From positions 1 to 51,335 of the forward strand of contig NKIU01000016.1 in NCBI GenBank assembly GCA_002256245.1: a stretch of 51,335 bases of DNA, read 5' to 3'. The notes below the pieces were generated by a model. It was not told the DNA's origin. It ran no database searches and saw only the letters and a program-made list of their open reading frames with translations. The stretch comes from Pseudorhodobacter sp. PARRP1 (GTDB lineage: Bacteria; Pseudomonadota; Alphaproteobacteria; Rhodobacterales; Rhodobacteraceae). Position numbers and translations under genes: made by a program. Positions within the stretch are counted from its first letter, which is position 1. Each line of letters starts with the position of its first letter. Below, piece by piece: positions 43,601 to 51,255 of this stretch.

Positions 43601-44562
43601 TCGGCGTTCCGGAGGTGCTGTTCCTCGATCTGCCGCAACTGAGCGACAGCACCCCGGCCCACCAGCCCCTGATCGCCGCCGATGCCCAGCCCTGGCCCGG
43701 CACCTTGGCCGTGTTCCGCAGCCCGGCGCTGGATGGCTTTACACTGCTGACCACCTCCAGCCAGAGAGCGAAGATCGGGGTGTTGGCGGCGGATTTCTAT
43801 GCCGGGCCCGTCTCGCGCTTCGACTTGGGCAACGCCCTGCTGGTCGATCTTGCCAGCGGCGTACTGCAGAGCGTGACGGACGTCGCCCTCTTTGCCGGGG
43901 CCAATGTTCTTGCCGTGGAGGCCGCGCCCGGCATTTGGGAGATTGTTCAGACCGGGTCAGCCGAGTTGATCGCTGCCGGTCGCTATCGCCTGACCCGCCT
44001 CTTGCGCGGCCAGCGCGGCACGGAAACGGCGATGGGTAACCCGGCGCTGTCCGGGTCCCGCGTGGTGATCCTCGACACTTCCGTTGCTGTCCTGCCGGTG
44101 GCACAGTCCGACATTGGCTTGCCGTGGAACTGGCGCATCGGCCCGGCCTCGCGTCCGGTCAGTGATGCGAGCTATGCGGCCAGCACCTTCGCGCCTTCCG
44201 GAACCGGGCTTCGGCCCTTCTCGGCCTGTCAGGTCGTGCAACCGTGGCGGACCGCCCGCAGCCCGGGCGATCTGACAATAAGCTGGATCCGCCGGTCGCG
44301 TGCGCTGGCGGCCGACAGTTGGGAGGCGGCAGAGGTGCCGCTGGCAGAGGACAGCGAAGCCTATGTGGTAGAAATCCTCGATGGCGCAACCGTCAAGCGG
44401 ACCCTTTCCACCGCGGCCACCAGCACCCTCTACACCGCAGCTCAGCAGGTGACCGATTGGGGTGCGCCGCTCGGCCCCGGCAACAGCCTCGACATCCGCA
44501 TCTATCAGCTCTCCGCCCTGATCGGGCGCGGTGCGGTGCGATCCGTCACCCTCGCCTTCTGA
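40612..44562 (+). CDS. GTA TIM-barrel-like tail/baseplate megaprotein
   Basis: The product is 1316 aa, usual for the g15-type protein. A Gly-rich hydrophobic N-terminus (LVLGAVGSAIGAGFGGTILG) is followed by a beta-rich hub part, then the TIM-barrel-like glycoside hydrolase domain about 350-760 (RMILHYAHLCAAAGGVDAFLIGSEM, FIGIDNYMPVSDWRDG, KPFWFTELGCPAVDRG), and a C-terminal phage tail-protein domain about 870-1250. It forms the baseplate and probably carries receptor or glycan-degrading activity. It is the last of the GTA-ordered genes. Confidence 0.95.
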   Translation: MASLVLGAVGSAIGAGFGGTILGLSGAAIGGMIGSSIGSVIDSALVASLSPGQRIEGARLDSLRITSATEGTVISRLFGRMRLGGNIIWATDFTEEVNTTSSGGKGGGPKVTTTEYLYSASFAVGLTEGPITGIGRIWADGKPMDMTGVTWRWYPGSETQGTDPFIAAKMGATRTPAYRGLAYVVFETLALTAFGNRIPQLSFEIFAPLADADTAEGLVRAVTMIPASGEFAYATSVVTKTDAGSSSAENVNAVTDTPDLDVSLDRLEALAPAVASVSLVVAWFGNDLRVGNCTMRPKVEVAAKTTVPVWSVNGVTRAAAPVISQVDGKPVYGGTPADFSVVEAIQAIKARGMRVTFYPFLMMDVPPGNTLPNPWSDNAAGVGQAALPWRGRITCSPAAGFVGTVDKTGTAATQVSAFFGAANSANFAVSGTAVTWTGGTDWGFRRMILHYAHLCAAAGGVDAFLIGSEMVGLTTIRSGASTYPAVTALKALAADVRAILGAGTKIGYAGDWSEYFGHHPGDGTGDVYFHLDPLWSDSNIDFIGIDNYMPVSDWRDGFDHLDAALAPAIYDRVYLQSNIAGGEGFDWFYASSSDRDGQVRTPITDGAYGKPWVFRFKDLRAWWSNAHYNRPGGVESGGQTAWVPQSKPFWFTELGCPAVDRGTNQPNVFFDPKSSESEVPYHSRGWRDDAIQRAYLEATFGFWGDVAQNPISSLYGASMVSVANCAVWTWDARPYPFFPQASDIWSDGPNWRLGHWLTGRLGAVSLAALVRHLCLRAGLVEDRIDVAGLWCAVEGYVITALESPRASISMLAQHFGFDAVEREGRIRFIMRGNGVVATISPDTMVAASGPGEVMELTRGQETELPQALKWQLARADADYDAVLVEAQRITVSATRVASESFAVAVPPEEAERRCRRALMETWAGRESAVFKLPPSRLALDPCDVVQLDHDGRLTQFRLISVGDNGIRSIEARRQDRAVYDLPPGTARAASLSRPVSFGVPEVLFLDLPQLSDSTPAHQPLIAADAQPWPGTLAVFRSPALDGFTLLTTSSQRAKIGVLAADFYAGPVSRFDLGNALLVDLASGVLQSVTDVALFAGANVLAVEAAPGIWEIVQTGSAELIAAGRYRLTRLLRGQRGTETAMGNPALSGSRVVILDTSVAVLPVAQSDIGLPWNWRIGPASRPVSDASYAASTFAPSGTGLRPFSACQVVQPWRTARSPGDLTISWIRRSRALAADSWEAAEVPLAEDSEAYVVEILDGATVKRTLSTAATSTLYTAAQQVTDWGAPLGPGNSLDIRIYQLSALIGRGAVRSVTLAF

Positions 44563-44587
44563 AGGCAGTCCCCGGAAAGACGAAGAA

Positions 44588-46039
44588 ATGTCCGATCTCT
44601 CCCCGCACCTGCTGCTGCCTTACATCTTGGCAGCGCAGGCCCAGAAACATGTCACCCACAACGAGGCGTTGCGTCTTTTGGACGCCGTGGTCCAGCTCTC
44701 CGTGCTGGACCGGGATCTGACGACCCCGCCCGGCTCCCCCATCGATGGGGATCGCTACATCGTGGCCTCGGGGGGGACCGGCCTTTGGGCCGGTTGGGAT
44801 CTGAACGTGACCACTTGGGTCGATGGCGTCTGGATGCGTCTGGTGCCGCGCCCCGGCTGGCTGGCATGGATCGCCGACGAAGCCACTGTCGCCGTGTGGA
44901 CCGGGACAATCTGGAAGCTGGTCGGCGTGCCGCAGGATGTGTCGGATGCGATCTTCAGCCTGGTGAATGATGCCGATCCGACGAAACGGGCGCTCTTCTC
45001 GCTATCGGGTATCACGACGGCCACAACCCGGACCTTCACTCTGCCCAACACTTCCAGCGAATTGGCGATCCTTGCCGGGACGCAGACCTTCACCGGCAAC
45101 AAGACCTTTTCCGGCACTTTGACCGCATCTGCCGCGACGGCCACTATCGGCACATCCGCCGCCACTTCGACTTATGGGATGGGGACCGGGACCACGACCA
45201 CGGGCGTCACCAAGACCGTGAACCTCGGCACCGGCGGCGCGTCCGGATCGAACACTTTCGTCAACATCGGTTCGGCCACTTCGGGCGCCAGTGGCACGAC
45301 GGTGGTGAACACGCCGACGGTCACCTTCGCCAATGCGGTTACGGCGGTCGGGATGCCACAGGCCAATCTCACAGCCCAGTTGCTCGGCCTCGGTGGGGCC
45401 ACGGCAGACGCCACCAACCGTTTGTCGGTGAACGCACCCGCCGTGCTCTTGAACAATTCCGGCGCCGGGATCGAGGTGACGGTCAACAAGGCCGCAGCAG
45501 GCAACGATGCCGCCTTTGCCTTCAAGACCGGGTTCTCGGCGCGGGCGCTGATCGGCTTGCTGGGGAGCGACGACTTCAGCTTCAAGGTCAGTCCCGATGG
45601 TTCGACCTGGAACACCGGCCTAACCATGGATCGAACCACCGGCCGTCCAACGATGCCGCAGGGCGCCATTCTGGGCGGCTTGGCGGCTGATCCTTCCGGC
45701 CGCGCCGATGGCTGGATCTGGTTCAACACGACCGCACAGCGCCTGCGGGCGCGGGCGGATGGGGTGGATTTCAACTTGGGGCCGCTGACGGGAGTGGGGC
45801 AATTGGCTGTGGCCGATAACGCGCTGGAGGCCTCGTCCGTGATTTCCGCTCCCGGTGTGGCCCCGACCTCCATCATCACCGTCTCGCTCGCCCCATCGCT
45901 TGATGCTGACGAGAACAGCCCGGACCTGCTCGACCTCATCACCCTTTGGGCCGAGGCGGGAACCGACCAGATCACCCTCAATGCAACCTTTTCCGACCCA
46001 ACCTCGGGTGCGGTCAAAATCAACTGGAGTGCAAACTGA
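44588..46039 (+). CDS. DUF2793 tail-fibre-like protein
   Basis: The product is 483 aa from ATG 44588. The first 110 residues are the DUF2793 domain: LSPHLLLPYILAAQAQKHVTHNEALRLLDAVVQLSV, then PIDGDRYIVASGGTGLWAGWD and WLAWIADEATVAVWTG. Residues about 150-260 are Thr/Gly/Ser repeats (ATIGTSAATSTYGMGTGTTT), typical of fibre shafts. The C-terminus has a beta-rich head-like part. It probably forms a side or tip fibre acting in host recognition. It overlaps the next gene by one base. Confidence 0.85.
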   Translation: MSDLSPHLLLPYILAAQAQKHVTHNEALRLLDAVVQLSVLDRDLTTPPGSPIDGDRYIVASGGTGLWAGWDLNVTTWVDGVWMRLVPRPGWLAWIADEATVAVWTGTIWKLVGVPQDVSDAIFSLVNDADPTKRALFSLSGITTATTRTFTLPNTSSELAILAGTQTFTGNKTFSGTLTASAATATIGTSAATSTYGMGTGTTTTGVTKTVNLGTGGASGSNTFVNIGSATSGASGTTVVNTPTVTFANAVTAVGMPQANLTAQLLGLGGATADATNRLSVNAPAVLLNNSGAGIEVTVNKAAAGNDAAFAFKTGFSARALIGLLGSDDFSFKVSPDGSTWNTGLTMDRTTGRPTMPQGAILGGLAADPSGRADGWIWFNTTAQRLRARADGVDFNLGPLTGVGQLAVADNALEASSVISAPGVAPTSIITVSLAPSLDADENSPDLLDLITLWAEAGTDQITLNATFSDPTSGAVKINWSAN

Positions 46040-46785
46040 TGGCCAAACTGTCCCGTGACCTCTCTTCCGGCACCCTGCATCCTCGGGAGAACATTTCAGG
46101 GGCCGGTGCGCTGGGCGCGCTGAACGCCGAGATCGTGATCAATGCCGATGGCGCTTCCACCGTCTCCCTCGACCTGCGCGGCACCTTCAGCCTGACGGTT
46201 GAGGTTGCTGGTTCGGTCGATGGCACCAACTGGACCCTGCTGGCGGTGCGGTCCATTTCGGGCGGCACCTACCTGGCTGCCGTCACTGGCGCCGCAGCGG
46301 GCGCGTGGGTGGCGGCCTGTGCCGGGTTTGCCAAAATCCGGGCACGGGTGACCGCCTATACCTCGGGTGCTGCCACAGCGACGCTGCTGGCGGCGACCGG
46401 GCTTCTCGACGACCGTCTGCTGGGGGAAGTGTCCTCCAACGCCGCCACGATCACCGCTGCCCTGAGCACGGCGGCAACACTGACCCTGACCGCTCCGGGC
46501 GCTGGCCTGCGCCACTATATCACCGGCTTGCGCATCGAGCGGCATGCGGCAGCGCTCCTCACGGCGGGCACAACGCCGGTGGTGATCACGACGACCAACC
46601 TCCCCGGCGCGCTGGCGTTCTCCATCCCGATGGAGGCGGCAGCGCAGGGCAGCGTCTATGAGAAATCCATCGATCCGGCACGCGCGATCATGGCGTCGGC
46701 CCAGAACACTGCCACCACCATCGTCGCTCCCCTGACCACCAGCGTGATCTGGCGGCTCAGCGCGACCTTCTATGTGGCCCCGTGA
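46039..46785 (+). CDS. Tail-fibre-associated protein, unknown fold
   Basis: The product is 248 aa from the ATG overlapping the previous stop. The N-terminus (SRDLSSGTLHPRENISGAGA) is followed by beta-rich segments with AEIVINADGASTVSLDLRGTFS and LTVEVAGSVDGTNWTLLAVR, resembling carbohydrate-binding or jelly-roll-like phage tail domains. The C-terminal half is beta-rich with VVITTTNLPGALAFSIPM. The context puts it in the adsorption apparatus. No family is named with confidence. Confidence 0.7.
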   Translation: MAKLSRDLSSGTLHPRENISGAGALGALNAEIVINADGASTVSLDLRGTFSLTVEVAGSVDGTNWTLLAVRSISGGTYLAAVTGAAAGAWVAACAGFAKIRARVTAYTSGAATATLLAATGLLDDRLLGEVSSNAATITAALSTAATLTLTAPGAGLRHYITGLRIERHAAALLTAGTTPVVITTTNLPGALAFSIPMEAAAQGSVYEKSIDPARAIMASAQNTATTIVAPLTTSVIWRLSATFYVAP

Positions 46786-46830
46786 AAACGGTTCGCCGCC
46801 TCCCTCTCCTCAATATCTGAAAGCCCCATC

Positions 46831-47139
46831 ATGACCGAACCACCGACCTTCCTTGAAGGTGTAGCCCAAGCCTTCCGCGATCACGGCCTGACCGCCGCGA
46901 TCACCGCCCTGATGGGTGGCAGTCTCGCCATAGCAGCCACCGTGACCCGCAAAGCCTTCACCAACGAGGCCGTGTTGGAACGCCTGGAACACGAACTTGC
47001 CGCCGAACGCGACCGCTTCGACAAGCAGCGCGCAGAGGACCGCAAGGCCGACGCTGACCGGCTGGAGCGCATCGAGACTGACATCCGCGCCATGCGGGAT
47101 CTTATGTTCGAGGCCTTCCAGCGCAGCCGGGCCGACTGA
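46831..47139 (+). CDS. Membrane-anchored small protein, holin or spanin-like
   Basis: The product is 102 aa. An N-terminal hydrophobic segment (TAAITALMGGSLAIAATVT, about 21-39) is followed by a charged coiled coil (EAVLERLEHELAAERDRFDKQ, then RLERIETDIRAMRDLM). One helix in the membrane plus a coiled coil in the lysis region could be a spanin-like or holin-regulating protein. It is followed by a terminator before the endolysin gene. Confidence 0.6.
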   Translation: MTEPPTFLEGVAQAFRDHGLTAAITALMGGSLAIAATVTRKAFTNEAVLERLEHELAAERDRFDKQRAEDRKADADRLERIETDIRAMRDLMFEAFQRSRAD

Positions 47140-47169
47140 CGTGAAACACACCATCCTGATCCACCCCAG

Positions 47170-47192
47170 CCCGCCCTCACGGCGGGTTTTTT
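47170..47192 (+). terminator. Rho-independent terminator before endolysin
   Basis: CCCGCC (47170-47175) pairs with GGCGGG (47181-47186) across a 5-base loop, followed by TTTTTT. It sits between the small membrane protein and the endolysin gene and probably limits lysis-gene expression from the tail operon. Confidence 0.75.
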
Positions 47193-47224
47193 GTTGCTCG
47201 GCAGCGAGCAGAAGGAGCCATCCT

Positions 47225-47878
47225 ATGAACACCGACCCAATCGACGCCATCCGCCTGATCCAGAGTGGCCTCGACAGTCTCGGCCACACCCCCGGCGCCA
47301 TCGATGGCAAATGGGGTGTCAGGACCGCACGCGCACTGAAGCAGCTGATTGCTGCCAACGGCCGCGCAGCATCCGTCGCACCGCAGGGCCCGTTGCCGTG
47401 GATCACCGAAGCCAAAACTGCGCTGGGCCGCAACGAAGCCCGCGATCGGTCCTGGCTGATGGATTGGCTGAAGCGCGATGGCCGCAGCCTGGGCGACCCG
47501 GGCAAGAACCCTTGGTGCGGTGATTTCGTAGAAACCTGCATCCGCATGGGTCTGCCCGATGAACTCCTGCTCGGAGCGCTGGGCACCAATCCCTATTGGG
47601 CCCGCAATTGGCTGCTCTTCGGGCAAGCGGTGCAGCCGGTCCCCGGCGCGGTGCTGATCTTCGAACGCGGTTCTGGCGGCCATGTCGGCTTTGCCGTCGG
47701 CCAGGATGACACGCATTTCTACGTGCTGGGCGGCAACCAGTCCGACGCCGTCACCATCACCCGCATCGCCAAGTCCCGCCTCCTTGGCGCGCGCTGGCCC
47801 GCCACCTTCCCAACCCGGATGCAGCGCCTGCCTACCATGCGACCGGGCGAGTTCCTTTCCGCCACAAATGAAATCTGA
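47225..47878 (+). CDS. Endolysin, TIGR02594/CHAP-like with peptidoglycan-binding domain
   Basis: The product is 217 aa from ATG 47225 with AAGGAG eight bases upstream. Residues about 5-45 are a PG-binding-1-like repeat (IRLIQSGLDSLGHTPGAIDGK, then WGVRTARALKQLI). Residues about 60-200 match the TIGR02594 CHAP-like amidase/peptidase family: NPWCGDFVETCIRMG with the catalytic Cys, PVPGAVLIFERGSGGHVGFAVG with the His, and VLGGNQSDAV. It should cut peptidoglycan at lysis. It has no signal peptide, so it depends on a holin. Confidence 0.9.
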   Translation: MNTDPIDAIRLIQSGLDSLGHTPGAIDGKWGVRTARALKQLIAANGRAASVAPQGPLPWITEAKTALGRNEARDRSWLMDWLKRDGRSLGDPGKNPWCGDFVETCIRMGLPDELLLGALGTNPYWARNWLLFGQAVQPVPGAVLIFERGSGGHVGFAVGQDDTHFYVLGGNQSDAVTITRIAKSRLLGARWPATFPTRMQRLPTMRPGEFLSATNEI

Positions 47879-47891
47879 ACTGGAGAACACC

Positions 47892-48059
47892 ATGCTGAAA
47901 CCTGCAATTCTCGCCCTCATCCGCCAAATCCTGACCGTCGCTGGCACCGCGCTGGTCGCCAAAGGTCTTGTCCAAGCCTCCGATGTCGAACCGGTCATCG
48001 GTGCGCTGCTGACCATCGGATCGGCGGTCTGGTCGGTAGCAGACAAACGGCGGAGGTGA
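47892..48059 (+). CDS. Small holin-like protein (Pam3 gp28-type)
   Basis: The product is 55 aa from ATG 47892 with GGAGA upstream. The sequence LKPAILALIRQILTVAGTALVA, VQASDVEPVIGALLTIGSAVWSVADKRRR gives two hydrophobic helices with a short polar turn and a basic C-terminus, the layout of Pam3 gp28-type putative holins, which are often the last gene of alphaproteobacterial phage late operons. It follows the endolysin by 13 bases. Confidence 0.8.
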   Translation: MLKPAILALIRQILTVAGTALVAKGLVQASDVEPVIGALLTIGSAVWSVADKRRR

Positions 48060-48215
48060 CTAGTTTGATCAGGGAGGCAACCGGCCGAGCGCTGCGCTTT
48101 GAACCGTCAAACATTCCTCGCACAGTTACTTCGACGTTGCCCCCAAGACGGCATCTTCATTCATTAGGAACATGCGGCGCAACGAGACTCAGCTCAGATG
48201 CGAGCAACAAAGCTA
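48060..48215. other. Gap between lysis genes and CBASS-like locus
   Basis: 156 bases lie between the convergent holin and E2-like genes. No open frame with coding character is present and no clear terminator hairpin was found. It is the junction between the phage late operon and the right-end cargo. Confidence 0.45.
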
Positions 48216-48902
48216 TTAGCTAGGTTGATCCTTGGGCAGGCCCTCCAACATTCGTCGCGCCATGTTTGGGCTCACTCGGCCCGCCATGGCGCGCACCTGT
48301 TCGAGGTGGCATTTCCTGAGCCGTCTGCCGCTGCCACAAGGGCAGACATGGTGGCCCTTGTGATGCTCCCTCGCCAACACTGCTAGATGGTCTCGTACCA
48401 AATCAAGCCTCGGGGCAACGCCTAGGACGTCAGCGAAGGCCTCGACCACTCCTTGAATGCCATGTGAACGCTGTCCGTACGGCCAGTCGGCGTGCATCTC
48501 GAAATAAGTCTGACTCTCAAAGTAGGATTGGAGCGGGCTGCTCATGAAATCTGCCACGGTGTGCGACGGTGCGCAGATCAACCATTCTTCCCAGACACCC
48601 AGGCAGCAGTTCCCGTCCTTTGGGAATACATGGCGGTCAGCAGTGCGCGGCACTCGTGAGGCCACCTCCCAAACCAAGGGCTCGACGTTCGGAAAGCCCG
48701 GCAAGAACACCAGCAGGACGTCATAGACGTCGAACCACGCCCCGGTCGGTCCCACTAGAAGCTTACCCTCGACGACAATCATGTCCTTGTGGACACGCGC
48801 CGCAAGCTCGGGTTGCTCGACCACGATGTAGGCCAGCACCTCATTCAAGATGTCGTTTAGGCGATCAATGATGCCTACAGCAGGCGGTGTTACCTTGCCC
48901 AC
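48216..48902 (-). CDS. E2/UBC-fold protein with SEC-C motif, CBASS-associated
   Basis: The product is 228 aa. Residues about 40-115 fit a bacterial E2-like fold: GAWFDVYDVLLVFLPGFPNVEPLVWEV, RVPRTADRHVFPKDGNCCLG, where the His and the Cys99/100 pair lie as in E2 active sites. The C-terminus has a SEC-C metal motif, CPCGSGRRLRKCH (187-199). It overlaps the CD-NTase gene by 13 bp. In type II CBASS loci, E2-like proteins attach to and prime the CD-NTase; here no E1 or JAB gene is present, as in short type II systems. The SEC-C extension is unusual. Role by analogy. Confidence 0.75.
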   Translation of the reverse strand: MGKVTPPAVGIIDRLNDILNEVLAYIVVEQPELAARVHKDMIVVEGKLLVGPTGAWFDVYDVLLVFLPGFPNVEPLVWEVASRVPRTADRHVFPKDGNCCLGVWEEWLICAPSHTVADFMSSPLQSYFESQTYFEMHADWPYGQRSHGIQGVVEAFADVLGVAPRLDLVRDHLAVLAREHHKGHHVCPCGSGRRLRKCHLEQVRAMAGRVSPNMARRMLEGLPKDQPS

Positions 48903-49975
48903 GGCTGAGATGCGCCGCCCGCGCCTTGACGTGCATCGACTGCCGACTGCAGGCGCTCGGCCCGCTCTGACTGAGCCATTGCCGCCACCGCCGACGAAAT
49001 TAGCGCTGGCGCTGCCAGTCCAGCCGCCTTCACCTCGGGGGCGCGCATTCCGTTTGATGTATTCGCCTCGTCGAAGAAGCTGTGGCGGAACACCTTCTTC
49101 CAGGCCTTTCTTGCTTCGGCGGGTGTGCTGTTGTCACCGATTGCAGCAAGCGCCGCCACCGCATCCTTTGCCGCGTCGGCAAGGCGCCGAACCCTATCCA
49201 CGTCACGGTCGCCAGAAACCACAACGCCGTTCGCGCTCACCGGCAGTTGTTCGGACCGACGCGAGAGAGCAACAAGGGTCTGGTAGATCGATTCGTCGTC
49301 GCGCCCGTCAGCCGGTACATAACATTCGACGGCAAGGGCGGTCGCGACAAGTCCAGCCGGAAACTTCAGGCCCGTTCGAAATGCGTGGACCTTGGCAAAG
49401 TACTTTACCAGTCTGGTGACGCGGCGAAGCTGATAGCTTCCTTCGGTTTCGGGGCTGAGTGTGCGCACACGCTCGTGGAACCAAGCGTTGATCGCCAGCG
49501 GATCAGACGCCACCCATTCATCGCTGATTGCAATCTCGTAGCTGTATCTGTCGCCATTTAGTTTTCGGCGGAAAACCGGGAAATCACACTGGTAGCCGTC
49601 GGCGTACTCTACCCTAACACATTTGGGCTTCGCCTCGGGGGCGTACTTGAGGTTCGTCGCATTTCTGGCGATTGCGTCTCTCACCCAGCCCTTAGTTGTG
49701 CGTGGCGTCAGAGTGTCGTCGGCGTTGAATACCACGCCCATGTCAATGTCATACTGGCTGTCTTCGTTGCCCTCTGGGGGATGCGTCATCGTCTTCATGG
49801 CGTTGCCGCCTTGGTTGATCGTTTCGACCAATGCCGGCTTGCCCATCTCTGCAAGGCCAGCGACGATCCTGTCGCAGTTGAGGTCCCTCCGACGGGTCAT
49901 GTCACCCCTCTGGACCTCAGACAGGCGAACGCGGTCGCGGTGAAACTTGGAAACTTCGGCCGAAAAATCATACAT
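48890..49975 (-). CDS. CD-NTase (cGAS/DncV-like nucleotidyltransferase)
   Basis: The product is 361 aa from ATG 49975; a GTG nine bases earlier is possible. It starts MYDFSAEVSKFHRDRV, as DncV-like proteins do. The nucleotidyltransferase site is QGGNAMKTMT (55-64), YDIDMGVVF with D76 and D78, and CDFPVF with D131. SEQ-like helical segments follow (NAWFHERVRTLSPETEG, LRRVTRLVKYFAKVHAF). It should make a cyclic oligonucleotide upon phage infection and activate the effector encoded divergently. The C-terminal 40 residues are Ala-rich and end beside the E2-like gene, which it overlaps. Confidence 0.9.
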   Translation of the reverse strand: MYDFSAEVSKFHRDRVRLSEVQRGDMTRRRDLNCDRIVAGLAEMGKPALVETINQGGNAMKTMTHPPEGNEDSQYDIDMGVVFNADDTLTPRTTKGWVRDAIARNATNLKYAPEAKPKCVRVEYADGYQCDFPVFRRKLNGDRYSYEIAISDEWVASDPLAINAWFHERVRTLSPETEGSYQLRRVTRLVKYFAKVHAFRTGLKFPAGLVATALAVECYVPADGRDDESIYQTLVALSRRSEQLPVSANGVVVSGDRDVDRVRRLADAAKDAVAALAAIGDNSTPAEARKAWKKVFRHSFFDEANTSNGMRAPEVKAAGLAAPALISSAVAAMAQSERAERLQSAVDARQGAGGASQPWAR

Positions 49976-50066
49976 CTTGCGCACCCAGCAGAATCAAAGT
50001 CTAAAGGTGGGGGAATGCGATGGATCGTGCAAGGGGCAAGGCCGAAAAAGAATCGGGGAACGAAAT

Positions 50067-50819
50067 ATGTATCCGTTGCTGCCATGGAAGCTCATCTCGA
50101 CCGCGCTAGGTGCCGCCATCGCTTTGGCGGTCTATGCCGACGACCTGGCGAAAATGATCGGTTATTCGCTGCCTGAGAGCCTGGTGGTCCGATACCTCCC
50201 CTTGGCAATCCTGACATTCGTTGGGCTATTCTTTGGCCCGACTGGGTATTGGTCGCCTTGGCGCATCGTTTGGCGGACCGTTCCACCCCTCAATGGGTGG
50301 GCGTTTCCAGACTTGAACGGTGTCTGGGTTGGCAGAACCAAGTCGAACTGGCCAATAATTGAGAAAGCCTACGATGCTGCAACGTCCCATCGTTCGGTCA
50401 CCGAAGCCGAACTGTATGGCATACCGCTCAAGGAAGACGCGATTGCGGTCTCAATCAGATGTTCCCTGTTTACGCTGAAGATCAAGGTCGCCACATCAGC
50501 CACAGACGGCGAGTCCCATTCCATTGCGGCACGACCCAGCCGCGACTCGTTGACAGGTTGCTTGCATGTGATCAACGTTTATCGGCAATCTGTTCCCGAT
50601 CCGGCCAGGACGGACGAGCCTGTCCATCTTGGGGCGGCCGACTTGAAAGTTGATCCAGAAGAGCCGGAGCAGATAAGCGGCGAGTACTGGACGCGGCGAG
50701 TGTGGCGGACCGGAAAGAACACTGCTGGCAAGATCGAACTGCGACGGTTGCCGAGTGAGCAGTTGAATGGAAGGACGCTTCGTCAGTTTGCTGCGAACGA
50801 GAAGAAGCGTATTTCGTGA
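50067..50819 (+). CDS. Two-TM beta-rich effector (Cap15-like)
   Basis: The product is 250 aa from ATG 50067 with GGGGAA upstream. Two hydrophobic helices lie at about 7-24 and 40-58 (LISTALGAAIALAVYAD and LPLAILTFVGLFFGP), followed by a soluble beta-rich domain beginning LNGWAFPDLNGVWVGRTKSNW. The Gly-x-Trp-x-Gly start of a small beta-barrel is characteristic of Cap15/S-2TM-beta effectors that bind cyclic nucleotides and disrupt the inner membrane. It is transcribed divergently from the CD-NTase and E2-like genes with a 91-bp gap, where most CBASS operons are collinear. Confidence 0.82.
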   Translation: MYPLLPWKLISTALGAAIALAVYADDLAKMIGYSLPESLVVRYLPLAILTFVGLFFGPTGYWSPWRIVWRTVPPLNGWAFPDLNGVWVGRTKSNWPIIEKAYDAATSHRSVTEAELYGIPLKEDAIAVSIRCSLFTLKIKVATSATDGESHSIAARPSRDSLTGCLHVINVYRQSVPDPARTDEPVHLGAADLKVDPEEPEQISGEYWTRRVWRTGKNTAGKIELRRLPSEQLNGRTLRQFAANEKKRIS

Positions 50820-51093
50820 TACAACGCCTTCTGCCCAATCATGGTCCTCGCCGTAGAAGGCAGCGAACAGCGCCCGCTCGGTGGTGCCATGGTCGCCCTC
50901 AACGTTGATTACGTTCAACTGCGGCGAAGCTGCCGGTCAGGATGGTCATCGTGAAGGGCGCGGAACTCGATCATGGCGCGATGCTGCCACAGGGATTTCG
51001 GTCGGCCCAGTCTCAAATCGCTCGTTGCCGCAAAATTGGAAATCTCGCCAAGCGATTGATTTCGCAGCACTCTTGTAGCGCGACTCTTCAAAC
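50820..51093. other. Right-end spacer with possible gene remnant
   Basis: 274 bases lie between the effector gene and the right arm-type site. On the minus strand, a TTG-started frame from about 50918 (LNVINVEGDHGTTERALFAA, then FYGEDHDW) has good third-position bias for some 30 codons and then runs antisense under the effector gene. It may be the 5' remnant of a gene cut by the CBASS insertion. Nothing else is seen. Confidence 0.3.
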
Positions 51094-51112
51094 GTTGATG
51101 TGGCGTTGATGT
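51094..51112. repeat. Right integrase arm-type repeat
   Basis: GTTGATGTGGCGTTGATGT matches the left copy (424-442) at 18 of 19 positions and in the same orientation. It lies 97 bp from the right core; the left copy is 141 bp from its core. It is a candidate P'-arm binding site for the integrase. Confidence 0.6.
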
Positions 51113-51128
51113 GTTTTGCACAAGCAGA

Positions 51129-51151
51129 AACCCGACTGTTTAGGTCGGGTT
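51129..51151 (-). terminator. tRNA-fMet terminator supplied by the element
   Basis: An 8-bp perfect stem (AACCCGAC with GTCGGGTT) with a 7-base loop lies downstream of the intact tRNA on the minus strand, followed by TT. The flanks between it and the tRNA resemble the left-end flank (shared TTTGATATCG), but the stem is different, showing it came with the element. Confidence 0.75.
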
Positions 51152-51178
51152 CTAAGTATTTGATATCGTTGTTAGATT

Positions 51179-51255
<77 letters not shown>

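Noticed and set aside
42481-43662. 393-aa open frame on the minus strand
   Set aside because: It lies entirely within the TIM-barrel megaprotein gene, which is certain from its motifs.
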